A stretch of 64,000 bases of DNA from Acanthopleura granulata. Lineage: Eukaryota > Mollusca > Polyplacophora > Chitonida > Chitonidae. The notes below the pieces were generated by a model. The model ran no database searches, was not told the origin of the DNA, and saw only the letters and a program-made list of their open reading frames with translations. Made by a program: the position numbers and the translations under genes. Numbering within the stretch: position 1 is the first letter of the stretch; each line of letters starts with the position of its first letter. Of the stretch, positions 1 to 10,363 are shown one piece after another. The stretch is taken from contig JABBOT010000005.1 of assembly GCA_016165875.1 (NCBI GenBank), forward strand, positions 4,021,186 through 4,085,185, in the 5' to 3' direction.

Positions 1-1550
1 TATCGCTTTCTCGAACGTGAGTAGCCGCATCAGTCCTCCATAAGTTGCAGACGTGCGGAAATCTGCTATATTATACGAGTTTGACATGTTTATATTCAGG
101 GCCTAACCTGATATATAGGGCCTAACCTTAAATACAGAAAATAGCAGATTATGAGGGCGCCAGTATTTTATATGTTCTAATAGGCCTATAATTCCCTTAG
201 GCCAGGTCATTACAGTTTTTTCATGGGGTTTTTCAGTTTTATCACGGTTGTCATTCAGGGTTATGGGAGGGAGAAACCTGCTTACCGGAAGGATATCACC
301 GCCTTTCATGCACCAACTATCTGCGACACCTGCTGACTACATGCGGCAGTCGACGTCGCCACAGCTGTCCTGGAACACGTGGCGAGGGGTCAAGGGTATG
401 TTACAACGAACCGCCTGAGGCAACCCGATCTCAAGGAGCTTGACTCGTGTATGGACGTCAAGTGAAGAATTTCAAGTATTAATCAGCTGGCAATAATACT
501 TCTCGACTTAATTTTAATTTATGCACAGTTTGAATCTCTGACGTCCAAAGAGTTACATCGCTGCCAAAAACGAAAAATAAGTTGAAACACCTGCCACAAA
601 CCAGACGTATTTTTAAGTATACAATTTATACAATAATAAATACACTAAAAGGGAACAAAACAACAGTCGTGACAATAGGACAATGCATATATCACCTAAA
701 CAGAGCTACACAGGTTGAAAACTTAACGTTTTATTTGAATACTTCGGATAATGCAGGCAGGATAACATATTTGCCAGTTTGTTGAATTATGGTGTAGATA
801 TGAAGAAACAAACGTGGAAACTATTCCTTCTTCCCTCCTATAGCTCCGATGACGTGGAAAGAAGTTCACGACGGGCCATCGTTTCCCGTGCTATCGTTCT
901 GGTTTAATCCTTTAATCCTTTTAATTCCTTTAATCCTGGCTTTATGCTGCACATATATACATGTTCAGTTTTTATCATTTTTTGGCCAAATCCGCCAAAC
1001 TCGGGGCAAATTTAATTCCCCTCGACTTAGTAGCAAATGAGAATCTATTATTTCAAATACATGTATCAGCATTTTGATTGGTTGCTCAAGTTAGCAGAAT
1101 AGTCCTTGTATTCTCTTTCTCTGACGGCCAAAAAAGGAAAGAATTACAAAAATATGTCCCTTCCCGTACCCACTCTCCAAATCAGACGAAGATTCCAATG
1201 ATCTGATTTCTTTCCATGAGTGATACATACGATTTGGACGAAAGCTTACACATGAACAAAGATACTGAAATCGACGAAAGCACTTTGCAAAATACTCCAA
1301 ATCGTCGACTGTAAGCCTAACTATGCCCGCATGGATGCCCGATTAAATCAACTGGCCTGACTCATAAGTGTGCTGCGATCTGGCTGGTTTTCTTCGTCAA
1401 CTTCATATTTTCCCGATGTTACAGCTGATGGAGGTAGTTTGCGAATAAATCCAATCGAAATAATAATATTATTTTGTTTCTCGAAAGACGTCAGGTGGTC
1501 AAGTTTGCTGAGTATATAACATTGTGTTTTGGCCTACTCGGGTCTGGGGT

Positions 1551-1655
1551 CCGCTTGCACGAAGCCGTTTTACCGTTACGAGCACATGATGCCTACAGTG
1601 ATAGTTGCCATGGTAGTTACGTGCTCGTAACGTTAAGAGGGCTTCGTGCAAGTGG
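1551..1655. repeat. Imperfect 35-bp inverted repeat (hairpin), possible MITE-like relic
   Basis: The left arm (1551-1585) begins CCGCTTGCACGAAGCC and the right arm (1621-1655) ends GGCTTCGTGCAAG followed by TGG. The arms are complementary with a few mismatches and enclose a 35-bp loop. No flanking target duplication was established, so this could be a foldback or MITE relic or simply a palindrome. No coding sequence is associated. Confidence 0.6.
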
Positions 1656-1783
1656 GAACTTATCTCCAAACTCGCGTGTTTCGCCAAAAGTTTGACCGGT
1701 TTAATGTCACTTTCATGTCTCTAGACCAAGTATGCGGACTCCCACCGCAGCCCTGTTGCTGCAACCCCCAACAACTCAGAGCC

Positions 1784-2225
1784 ATGGCATGGCCAGATTG
1801 AACAAACCTGAAAAAATACTGATTTTTCCAAGGTGTATGAATGGCGTAGTTCGCTGGTAAATGAATAAGAAAAACAAAATGGTAATTGCAACTTTACCTC
1901 CTCGTGACGTCACATTTAATATTATCTGTATTTCATATGGACCTATTTCAACATCTCGCGACCCACTGGGTCTTTTTTAACGAGTAAATGTCATTTTAAT
2001 TGGAATGGCATGGCCAGATTGAACAAACCTGAAAAAATACTGATTTTTCCAAGGTGTATGAATGGCGTAGTTCGCTGGTAAATGAATAAGAAAAACAAAA
2101 TGGTAATTGCAACTTTACCTCCTCGTGACGTCACATTTAATATTATCTGTATTTCATATGGACCTATTTCAACATCTCGCGACCCACTGGGTCTTTTTTA
2201 ACGAGTAAAAGTCATTTTAATTGGA
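1784..2225. repeat. Two tandem copies of a 221-bp sequence
   Basis: The sequence starting ATGGCATGGCCAGATTG at 1784 recurs at 2005, and the two copies agree almost base for base over about 221 bp. A visible difference is GTAAATG in the first copy versus GTAAAAG in the second. The near identity implies a recent duplication. No gene or family is recognised in the unit. Confidence 0.9.
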
Positions 2226-3010
2226 ATAATGCTCTCTATTCACTAAAACAACACTAGATGCAACAGATATGCATTAGTTTTAAGCACCAAAATAAGTTGT
2301 ATTTTAAGCAAACCAAAAAGTCGCCTATAAGATAGAATCTTAAATCTACATTTTGACAAGAAATGTACATACAGTGCGATGTAATCATATCTGTAACTGG
2401 AATAGTATAATCTACAATAGAACACGGTAGACAGATAAGTCAGATTTGAAGCATTGTTTCATATGTACCAAGCCAGTCTCAACAAGTTTAAGATAAAGAT
2501 TTTTCACACATCATAATGCAATCAAACGATAAATTCAACGACCCTTGTTCTGGCTAAAAATCAAGATCTGTAAAACCCCAAACTAGGCGTATGTGATCAA
2601 CTTCTGCATTGTCATGTTTATGTCTCTTGGACATTTTTTTGTAGGTCAAGAAACTAGACTATATTCAAACCGCACCGTTCTCGGCGGTAACGAAGTCCTC
2701 CTATTAGTGATTATTACATGCGGTGGAGAAAATATTTTTGGAATGAGAAGAAATTGTTTTGGAGTCTTGGGAAAACACATAAATAATTTTTAAAGCAGTT
2801 TGGTGTGAACTTTCTAACCCAGGGTCTTACTTAAATAACTAAACTCCCTTGATACAAATTTTAAGAAGTATAGCAGCAGAATGCGAGGCGTCCTTTGAAA
2901 CGATGTAGTATGTGTGTATGTGCTTGTTTTCTTTCTCATTTCCACAGGCAAAGTATAAGACTGGAATGGTGGTCACCAGCTGGAGTTTTTTCTTCCCCTG
3001 AAATATCATC

Positions 3011-3069
3011 AGTGGTTACGATTCCTGGCTTTCACCCAGGCGGGCTGGGTTCGATTCCCGGCATGGGAA
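3011..3069 (+). pseudogene. tRNA-Glu(TTC) pseudogene lacking its 5' end
   Basis: The sequence runs from AGTGGTTACGATTCCTGG through the anticodon loop CTTTCAC and the T arm to GCATGGGAA. The acceptor 5' strand and the first part of the D arm are missing, joined directly to monomer sequence ending AATATCATC. Without the 5' acceptor strand it cannot fold as a tRNA. Confidence 0.85.
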
Positions 3070-3400
3070 GTTATATTTTTTCTTCCCATTTGTTTCTGTT
3101 GGATGTTGTTGACAAGGATTTGTAAGAAATAGCAGCTTAACGCACGACATTTCAAAACTTCACCGTGCTCGACGGCAATGAAACCCTCGAATTGGAGATT
3201 ATTAGATGCTCATTATTGCAATGAGTCGAAATTGTTTTAGAGTGTTGAAAAAAAACATAGATAATTTTTTATGCAGTTTGGTAAGAATTTTCTGACCGAA
3301 GACCTGACATAAATAACTAAAATCCCCTGGTACAAATTTTAAGAAGAATAGCAGCAGACATACTTGGCGTCCTTTTCAAAGATTTAGTGTGTGTTTTCAC

Positions 3401-3428
3401 ACCGGTTTCGATTCCCGGCATGGGAACT
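3401..3428 (+). pseudogene. tRNA-Glu fragment, T arm and acceptor 3' strand only
   Basis: GGTTTCGATTCCCGGCATGG at about 3407-3426 matches the end of the array tRNA-Glu. Everything upstream in the tRNA is deleted and joined to monomer sequence. This is a decayed array member. Confidence 0.75.
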
Positions 3429-3725
3429 AACATTTTTTCTTCCCATTTGGTGTTGTTGGATATTGTTGACATGGATTTGTAAGACATAGCAGCCTCAGGG
3501 TTGACATTTGTAAAAGCCACCGTGCTCGACGGTAGTGAAACCGTATTACTGGTGATATTTTGCAAGGAGCCGAAACTGATTTGGGATGTTGGAAAAGTAC
3601 ATAGATAACTTTTCATGAGGTTGGTAAGAATTTTCTGACCGAGGATCCGACTTAAATAACTAAAATCTTCTGGTGCAGATTTTAAGACGTAAAGCAGCAG
3701 GTATGCGTGGCGTCCTTTTGAAAGC

Positions 3726-3730
<5 letters not shown>

Positions 3731-3818
<88 letters not shown>

Positions 3819-3819
3819 T
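3731..3819 (+). repeat. (TG)n followed by (TGCG)n microsatellite
   Basis: A run of about 26 TG dinucleotides is followed by about nine TGCG units. It sits exactly where other monomers have a short GTGTGTGT run, so it is an expansion of a sequence native to the monomer. Confidence 0.95.
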
Positions 3820-3977
3820 CACTTTACTTTCTCATTTCCACAGGCGAAATAATGGTTAATTGTAGTCACCAGCCGGAGTTTTTTCTTTCATCCACCAGCT
3901 AATGTTCAAGCAATTCTTCTTTCTGTTTCATTTACTTTTCATTGATACCATGGTAAGTTATTGGCACTTGAACGTAT

Positions 3978-4009
3978 TCCCATGTGGTCTAGTGGTTAGG
4001 ATTCCTGGC
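3978..4009 (+). pseudogene. 5' half of tRNA-Glu, split by LINE A
   Basis: TCCCATGTGGTCTAGTGGTT and the following AGGATTCCTGGC match the array tRNA from the acceptor to the 5' strand of the anticodon stem. The sequence then switches to LINE A. The A box region is kept while the B box is lost. The last 12 bp (3998-4009, AGGATTCCTGGC) recur at 7297-7308 on the far side of the LINE as a target-site duplication. Confidence 0.9.
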
Positions 4010-4123
4010 CAGGGAGATTCCGTGGAGACAACCGAGCTGATCAGATGTGTTTTGGGGAGCTCTCTAAAATACGGTGTTGTTGTTTGTTGGTGGCGTAGAA
4101 CAATTATCGGTTTGACGTCAAGC

Positions 4124-4990
4124 ATGGCCTTCTCGCAAGCGCGGAGAAAGCGGGAGAGACATTATAGTAAGGATTTTACAATCCTAGTGGATGTGGAAGA
4201 GACGCAGAAGGTGCCTGCAGAAAGCGTTATCCGTGTGTTGGAGGAAAGCTGTGGCCTGAGTGCAGTGTTGACGTGTGCAGAAAGGCGGATGCCAGAATGA
4301 AATAACACTGTCTGACAAAGCTTCATGGGACCTACTGAGTGACGGACTGGAGAGTATAAATTATCCTGGCATGGGTGTTTCGCAAAGAAATGTGATGGTC
4401 TCATTTCTGCATTTGCCAGTATATGTGAAGGACGATGAAATTGCGGAAAGGTTGAACAGTGTTGGAGCGGAAGTAATCGCAGAGATCAAAAGGCGCTAGT
4501 ATCCCGGACCATCAGTTGCAGTCGGTACGAGGTATGTAAGAGTACAACTTCCACCTAACAAAAACTCGCTACAGTATACAATGAAATTGACGAGTTGAAA
4601 TAGTTCGAAGTATTTTAAAGTGCTACACGATAACCACGTTTGCTCTTTGTGCCATTCGGAGGACCATTTGTTCAGGCAGTGCCCGGAGTTTACATCCTTT
4701 CAGTTCGGAAGTCAAGGTCATGTTGCCCGGGCGTGCCAAGCTCAAATATGTATGGACTGTTTGAGCCATGGAATCAAGTGTGGTTGCACCTTATGCTGAG
4801 TTTGGGGAGCAAAAAGATTGTGTATGTGACAGTCCGGATCGTTTATGTCAGTACTGCGGAATGTTGGATTGTGCGTGCTCAAGTGGCTTTGTAGAGACCG
4901 AAATGGAGGATTCAACAGGAGGGGAAAGCCAAGAAAACCTCATAGAAAGTCCAGCCGTGGGGGAGGGCACGGTTATAATCGACAACAAGT
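4124..4990 (+). pseudogene. LINE A ORF1 relic (nucleic-acid-binding, CCHC knuckle)
   Basis: The likely start is the ATG at 4124 (MAFSQARR...), equivalent to MAFSNMNR in copy D. The product would coat the LINE RNA as a ribonucleoprotein. A stretch at 4275-4499 resembles the basic folded region of the other copies. A canonical knuckle C-x2-C-x4-H-x4-C (CSLCHSEDHLFRQC) lies at 4641-4682, and a second, altered one follows (QGHVARAC). An acidic tail reaches about 4990. The frame changes at least near 4280 and 4560, so no single product can be made. Confidence 0.75.
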
Positions 4991-5045
4991 TTTGGCTTAA
5001 TTATGACTATGTAGGTATGCTGTTGTCTCTTTCTTTTCATCACAA

Positions 5046-7140
5046 TGTTCTGTTTTTCCACTGTAAACTGTAAGGGTCTCAGGAATATTAACAAGATGCA
5101 AGAACTTGTAAATGCTGATATATAGGCCCATGTAATAGCCCTGCATGAAACTCGCTGCAACGATGTCTTTATTAACCGTGTAAAACATAAGTTATAGGAT
5201 GATGTATAATATAGCAATTCTCCCGATAGTTACAAAGGTGTAGCCTTCGTTATACGGAAGGGGATTGCTATCAGGTCTTGCGTGCATGATGACACAGGAC
5301 GTTGGATAAAAATCACTGGTGAGATTAATGAAAAAGAATTTGATGTTAAAAATGTTTATGCACCTAAATGAAAGAGTGAAAATTTTTCCAGAACTGTGCA
5401 AAACTGCTGGGTGACAGACCTGTTATTATATTGGGCGATTCCAACAAGGTGTTATCTAAGAAGGATAGGTCAACAGGTGTATTAGAAAATGATAAGTCTA
5501 GATCTGAATTACATAACCTTATGCAAAATTTCAATTCAGAGGCGGTGTGACGTGTTAGACACCCGTACAAACCGAGCTTTACATGGCGGTGTGTAGTAGA
5601 AGGGATGTTACGCCAGAACCGAATTGACTATTGTTAAGTGTCTAAAGAGCTATTGTCAAAGTGTCAAACTGTGAATATAAAAAATGCGTCCTATAGTGAC
5701 CATTCCATTGCTTACCTTAAATGTGATTTTACATGTGTAGAGGGAGGCCCAGGCCTTTATATATTTAATAATACTCTCCTGTGTGATGAGGTGTTTTGTG
5801 ACGACATTTATGAAATGATCGACAAAAAGCTGACATGTTCACTCTATGTTGAAAATATTTCCGTGTGGTGGACAATTTGAAATATCAGTTGAAAATGTTT
5901 GCTAAGGGCTATGGGAAAAAACGGAAAAAGAAGAATATGAGGATATCAATGACATTCAGAGACATTTAGATAATGAATATAGCGAAGGCGCTATACCAGG
6001 ATACGACCTTAAGCGCATTCTGGACCTTGAAGCAGAGTTAGATCCCTTTGAAAAGGCCAACTGTAGAGGCGCTGTTTTGAGATCAAAAACCATTTATGTT
6101 CACGAAAGTGATAAAAATACAAAATATTTTCTTAACCTGGGAAAGTTTAAGCAAGGAGATAAACGTATCAGGTCTTTAGCTTTGCCTATTGGTAAGATTG
6201 TAAACCGTTGTGAAGATATCTTGGATTGTGTGTATGATTTTTACTCTGATTTGATATTAATGAGGAAGATATGGAAAGTGTATTGTCAACTGTCAGTGTT
6301 ACATTGAGCGAGGAGGAAGCTAACCAGTGTGACCAATCACTGACTTTAAATGAAAATATTTGATGCTCTGAAGGGTATGTCTAGAAACAAAAGCCCTGGT
6401 AATGACGGGCTTACAGCTGAATTTTATATCCATTTTTGGGACATTTTGGGCCTGGTTTTGTACGAAGTGTATGAGGAAATCTTTAACACTAACGAGGGTT
6501 ATGAAAAGCGGTGTAATATCCTTGGGATACAAGCAAAGTGAAGATAAATCCCAACTCAAGAACTGGAGACCAATTAGCCTACTTAATGTGGATTAGAAAA
6601 TCATCTTTAGGGGACCTCCTGAAATCCGTTTAGTTAGACTGGAAGATCATGCACAATGTGGTGTATACAAGAGAAAAGCTGTTCCGCATTGGAATGATCA
6701 ATTCAAATGTGTGGGTAGAGGATTTACGTCATTTGTTTGTAGTGTGCCCTGCTAAAGTAATGATGTACACTCTATTTCTGATATTGTAGAATCTCTTTTT
6801 CAGTTTGAACATCCAAGTCCCCTAAATAATACCACTTATGAGTTTCTTCTGTTTGCCACAAAGTGTCAAAGGTCTGAATGTTGTGCTCATTAACATAATT
6901 TTAACGACATCAAGGCTTGCATTGTATAAATCACGAAACGTTATGTTGCTAAAAGGGGAGTTTGTACCTCCAAAATGTCTGTTAAATCACTTCTGGACAG
7001 AAATGTGCAGAGCGCTGCATTGTATTGGAATCAACAAAACTGTATGTTTCAAAAAAATTATTTGCACAAAAATCCCTTTCTCAAACCGGACCACGAAGGT
7101 CTTCCGTTTCTACAATTGCCTCACTAAGTGGTTATCGTAA
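5046..7140 (+). pseudogene. LINE A ORF2 relic (endonuclease, truncated RT, C-terminal domain)
   Basis: From the ATG at 5046 the frame gives an endonuclease start (TVNCKGLRNINK), then ALHET in place of the usual LQET, and NVYAP near 5354. A linker follows with HSIAYLKCDF and KNTKYFLNLGKF. The RT begins with NKSPGNDGLTAEFY (about 6390) and NWRPISLLNVD (about 6561-6593). Sequence then jumps to the C-terminal region (HNVVYTREKLFRIG, about 6655), which deletes the RT palm including the catalytic aspartates. The C-terminal zinc ligands are degraded (NSNV where CxxC is expected). Stops and frameshifts are numerous. Confidence 0.8.
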
Positions 7141-7297
7141 CAGGTGTCTTGTTGGGAAGAACATATTGTAAAACTGTTAGCCCACCTATCTGTGATATTC
7201 ACCTCTTTTAAACGGGCTTATTGTGAAGCCTAATGTGACCATGTATGCATGTACTGATGAAATTACAGTCAAATAAATTATTTTCAAGAGAAAACAA

Positions 7298-7348
7298 GGA
7301 TTCCTGGCTTTCATCCAGGGGGCCAGGGTTCGATTCCCGTAATGGGAA
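7298..7348 (+). pseudogene. 3' part of tRNA-Glu downstream of LINE A
   Basis: GGATTCCTGGCTTTCATCC and the following T arm to AATGGGAA continue the tRNA interrupted at 4009. Anticodon TTC and the B box GGTTCGATTCC are still readable. The anticodon stem and acceptor carry substitutions, so this half has drifted since the insertion. Confidence 0.9.
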
Positions 7349-7605
7349 AAATATTTTTGTGTCCATTTGTTCTTCTTGCAAGTTGGATATTGTTGACATG
7401 GATTTCTACGACATAGCAGCTTAAGGGACGACATTTCTAAACCCTGCCATGATCGACGGTAACGGGGCTCTCCTTTTGGTGAATATTAGATTCTGTGCAG
7501 AAAATATTTTTGCAATGAGAAGAAAATGTTTTGCAGTGTTGGAAAAACACATAGCTAATTTTTTATGCAGTTTGGTAAGCATTTTCTGACCGAGGATCGT
7601 ACTTT
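7349..7605 (+). repeat. Short block of array monomer between LINE A and LINE B
   Basis: This is ordinary monomer sequence (GACATGGATTTCTACGACAT, GACGGTAACGGGGC, TTTTATGCAGTTTGGTAAG) ending near GACCGAGGATCGTACTT. There the monomer is cut short and LINE B sequence begins. No tRNA 5' half is present at this junction. Confidence 0.75.
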
Positions 7606-7689
7606 GGATCCTGTCGTGACCGTTGAACTAGTCCGACATGTATCTTAAGAGAGGGCTTTTAATTGTGTTGTTGTTTTTCGGTGGAATTT

Positions 7690-8854
7690 AACAAGGGCAC
7701 CTGGGTGCTGGCACTGTTTGTAAATGTTGGAAATACCTCAGAAGATTTTGCAACAGACGTGATTAATGCCGTTGAACCAACACGTGGATTGAACACAATT
7801 TTCTCGTGTCCTCAAAGGAAGTGAACCATATGAAATTACTGTTAGACCGTGAAACAAGTGATGAACTTGTCGGAAGAATACAGATCAAGGACAAGCAATC
7901 TTCGTGCACGGAAGTGTCTTTAAGAACCCTAGTCGTGCCCTTCTTGCATTTGTCAAACTGGAAGAGAAAGAAGTGTATGACAAGTTGTGGCAGTACGGAG
8001 TGGAACCTGTGTCAGACATACGGAGACGTTTTCACCCAGGTACACAGGTTGCAGGCGCAACGAGGTACCTACGCGTAAAAATCGCCCCAGAAATTAAATT
8101 CCTGCCATATGCAATGCGTTTTACCTGTGGATTGGGAACATCGAGCTGTACATGATAACCACAAAAAAAGTGTGCTCAATATGTTAGTCTGATGAACATC
8201 TGTAGTGGGACTGTCCGGATTTTATATGCTACTATTGTGGGAAACAAGGTCACGTGGCAGGGGCCTGTTGAGACTGTGATGAATGCAGTTACGCTGTGAA
8301 TAAGTGTTAGAGTGAGCCAAGCGATATATGCGGTTTCAGGAGTTGCAGATGCAACGACAACAGTGCTGATGAATAAGTCTTAGTGTGAGCCAAGCGATGT
8401 GTGCGGTTTCAGGTGCTGATGAATTGTGTGGCACATGCGGGTTATTTATCTGCGAATTTGGGGACAAGGTATCTCAGCTTGGGTGCCACTCTCATACAAA
8501 AGACGTAGTAATTCAAGAAAAGGAAAATAAAAATCCAGAAAACAGCGAAAACATGTACAAAGAAAGGGGGACGTGCTACAGAGAGGAGCTGTCACCAGAC
8601 ACTTGGAAATACCCGTGCCCGAACAAGCCGTGGCTCCTGTACCCCGCGCTGAAACACAAAGAAAAGGTGCTGAGGAATTAACAAGGCAAGAGAACGAAAG
8701 AATAAAGGAGGGGGACAGCGACGACAGTGAAGCGATGGACTCAAAATCATGTGGCTTCTCCACGGTCCGGAACAAAAGAAGACGAAAACTCAAGCCTCAG
8801 CCAAATCTGGCCAAGGCAAAACGCGTAGTGCCCATACAGGAAGAAAAGTGTTGA
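7690..8854 (+). pseudogene. LINE B ORF1 relic
   Basis: Frames between 7690 and 8854 together resemble ORF1 of the other copies: an N-terminal part (GTWVLALFVNVGNTSEDF), a middle part ending RYLRVKIAPEIKFLPYAMRF (matching RYVRVVLPPNVKSLPYAMKF in copy C), then knuckles near 8170-8290 including CYYCGKQGHVAGAC. It ends with a basic tail, LKPQPNLAKAKRVVP, also seen in copies C, D and E. A short duplication around 8290-8410 repeats the AGTGTGAGCCAAGCGAT segment. Stops and frameshifts break the frame repeatedly. Confidence 0.7.
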
Positions 8855-9336
8855 TAAGCACTCTCTATAACCTGTATTGTATTCTTCAAACTATCTAGTA
8901 ATCAAGCTCAAGGCCAATGTCTTAGTTGTTATTTTTTCTCTAGAAGCGGTCTTCTTGGGATCACTCAGCTGCAATGGATCGTGCAATGTACAGAAGCTTA
9001 AAAGTGTAAGTACCTTATTCTATACTTCTGCATCAGACATACTATGTCTCCAGGAAACATTTTGGAACGAAAGCTTTGTTGATCAATACAAACATCTATT
9101 TCCTGGCAAAATGTACTGTAGTAATGATGACGGGATAAGCCGGGGGTGGCTATTGTAGTAGGTCAGAAGCTGCAAGACTGTGTTACTGAATGGATAAGTG
9201 ATGCATCAGGCAGAATTATTTGCTTGTCTTGAAGTAAATGCTGTGAAATATGACATAATGAATTGTTATACCCCTAATAATGTTGCTGACAGGTGTGATT
9301 TTTTTCCACTCTCTTTCAAACTATTTACGTTGAGAG

Positions 9337-9613
9337 GCTCATTGTATTTTGGTTGGGGTCTTGAATGTTGTGTTAGCGATAGGGCAACTAGGGTCTACGT
9401 TCAGAGCTCATTGTATTTTGGTTGGGAACTTGAATGTTGTGTTCGCGATAGGGCAACTAGGGTCTACGTTCAGAGCTCATTGTATTTTGGTTGGGAACTT
9501 GAATGTTGTGTTAGCGATAGGGCAACTAGGGTCTACGTTCAGAGCTCATTGTATTTTGGTTGGGAACTTGAATGTTGTGATTGTGATAGGGCAACTAGGG
9601 TCTACGTTCAGAG
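9337..9613 (+). repeat. Four in-frame tandem copies of a 69-bp unit within LINE B endonuclease
   Basis: Units begin at 9337, 9406, 9475 and 9544, each starting GCTCATTGTATTTTGG, and a partial fifth begins at 9614. The period of 69 bp is 23 codons, so the frame survives. In one frame each unit reads ILVGNLNVVLAIGQLGSTF, which corresponds to the (M/L)xGDFN region of the endonuclease. Units differ by few substitutions, so the expansion is recent relative to the element. Confidence 0.95.
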
Positions 9614-10183
9614 GCTCATTGTATTTTGGTTGAGATGTTTTGGAGATGTTATCGATTCTGTAGCGGAGGACAATCTCGAAATGTATGTACTAAAGCTTTG
9701 ATCAAGAGAAAGCCTTTGACACGATCTCGCAGGCCTTGTTGTTTGAAGTACTGGATAAGTTTGGCTTTGGCACGGTGTTTACTAAATGGATCAGTATGTT
9801 TTATAATGACGTTAGAAGTGCTGTAAAAGTTAACGGTTTTGTCACACCATTTTTAGGGTGGATAAATCGGTCCGACAAGGCTCTCCCATCTCAGCCATGT
9901 TACTTGTGTTAACTGCTGAACCACTGGGGACCCTAATAAGAAATTGTGGTTCTATAAAAGGCATGGACATTCCGTTCTCCTCGCGCACATCGCTCTACTT
10001 CCAGAATGCAGACGATACTACCTTGACGCTAAGGGACAAAGAATCTGTAATCAAAACACTGTCGATCATTGATGTATATTGTAAAACGTCCATCGCTAAA
10101 GTAAACATGAGTAAAAATGAAGTGCTGTATTTGGGAAATAACGCACATGAAAGCTAGGTTTCAGGCATACGAGTGAATCGAGA

Positions 10184-10363
10184 CTGTATAAAAGTACTTG
10201 GCGTATGTCTAGGCCCAGACGCCAAGCTGTGTGGTGAGCTCAACTGTATAAAAGTACTTGGCGTATGTCTAGGCCCAGACGCCAAGCTGTGTGGTGAGCT
10301 CAACTGTATAAAAGTACTTGGCGTATGTCTAGGCCCAGACGCCAAGCTGTGTGGTGAGCTCAA
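10184..10363 (+). repeat. Three identical tandem copies of a 60-bp unit in LINE B RT region
   Basis: CTGTATAAAAGTACTTGGCG begins at 10184, 10244 and 10304. The period of exactly 60 bp is 20 codons. Each unit encodes the CIKVLGVCLGPDAKLCGELN segment, equivalent to SIKVLDVHLGPNQNVCNERN just after the RT palm in LINE C. I see no differences between units. Confidence 0.95.

Larger units (their letters stand above)
1..2664. other. Left flank without a recognisable gene
   Basis: No open frame here has a recognisable domain, and all open frames are short. The stretch lies outside the tRNA-Glu monomer array, whose first recognisable sequence starts near 2665. It contains a long imperfect hairpin (about 1551-1655) and a 221-bp direct duplication (about 1784-2225), both listed separately. 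Nothing else stands out. Confidence 0.6.
2665..3977 (+). repeat. Degenerate tRNA-Glu array monomers, left-most block
   Basis: This is the first block recognisable as the array monomer. Landmarks are the hinge around CGCACCGTTCTCGGCGGTA, the GAAATTGTTTTGGAGT segment, TTTTAAGAAGTATAGCAGCAG, the GTGTGTGT run, and the TTTCTTTCTCATTTCCACAG element. It is diverged from the central array and holds only damaged tRNA sequences (3011-3069, 3401-3428 and the 5' half at 3978). No protein-coding capacity is credible here. Confidence 0.8.
4010..7296 (+). mobile_element. LINE A: tRNA-Glu-inserted Tx1/L1-like non-LTR retrotransposon, internally deleted
   Basis: The element is bounded by a 12-bp duplication of tRNA-Glu sequence. 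In order it holds an ORF1 relic with a CCHC knuckle, an ORF2 endonuclease relic, an RT N-terminal part, a deletion near 6600, then the C-terminal domain and a short 3' UTR. AATAAA lies at 7272-7277 and an A-rich tail ends at 7296. Its proteins differ clearly from copies C, D and E, so it is a separate subfamily at the same target. It is 3.3 kb, compared with about 5.3 kb for the least deleted copy (E), and carries many stops and frameshifts. Confidence 0.85.

Noticed and set aside
103..1300. Short open frames in the left flank as host genes
   Set aside because: All are under 80 codons, low complexity or membrane-like by chance, with no family resemblance or splice support.
10154..10363. Minus-strand repeat protein (SSPHSLASGPRHTPSTFIQL units)
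   Set aside because: It is the antisense translation of the 60-bp repeat in LINE B. The plus strand matches the RT region of the other copies.
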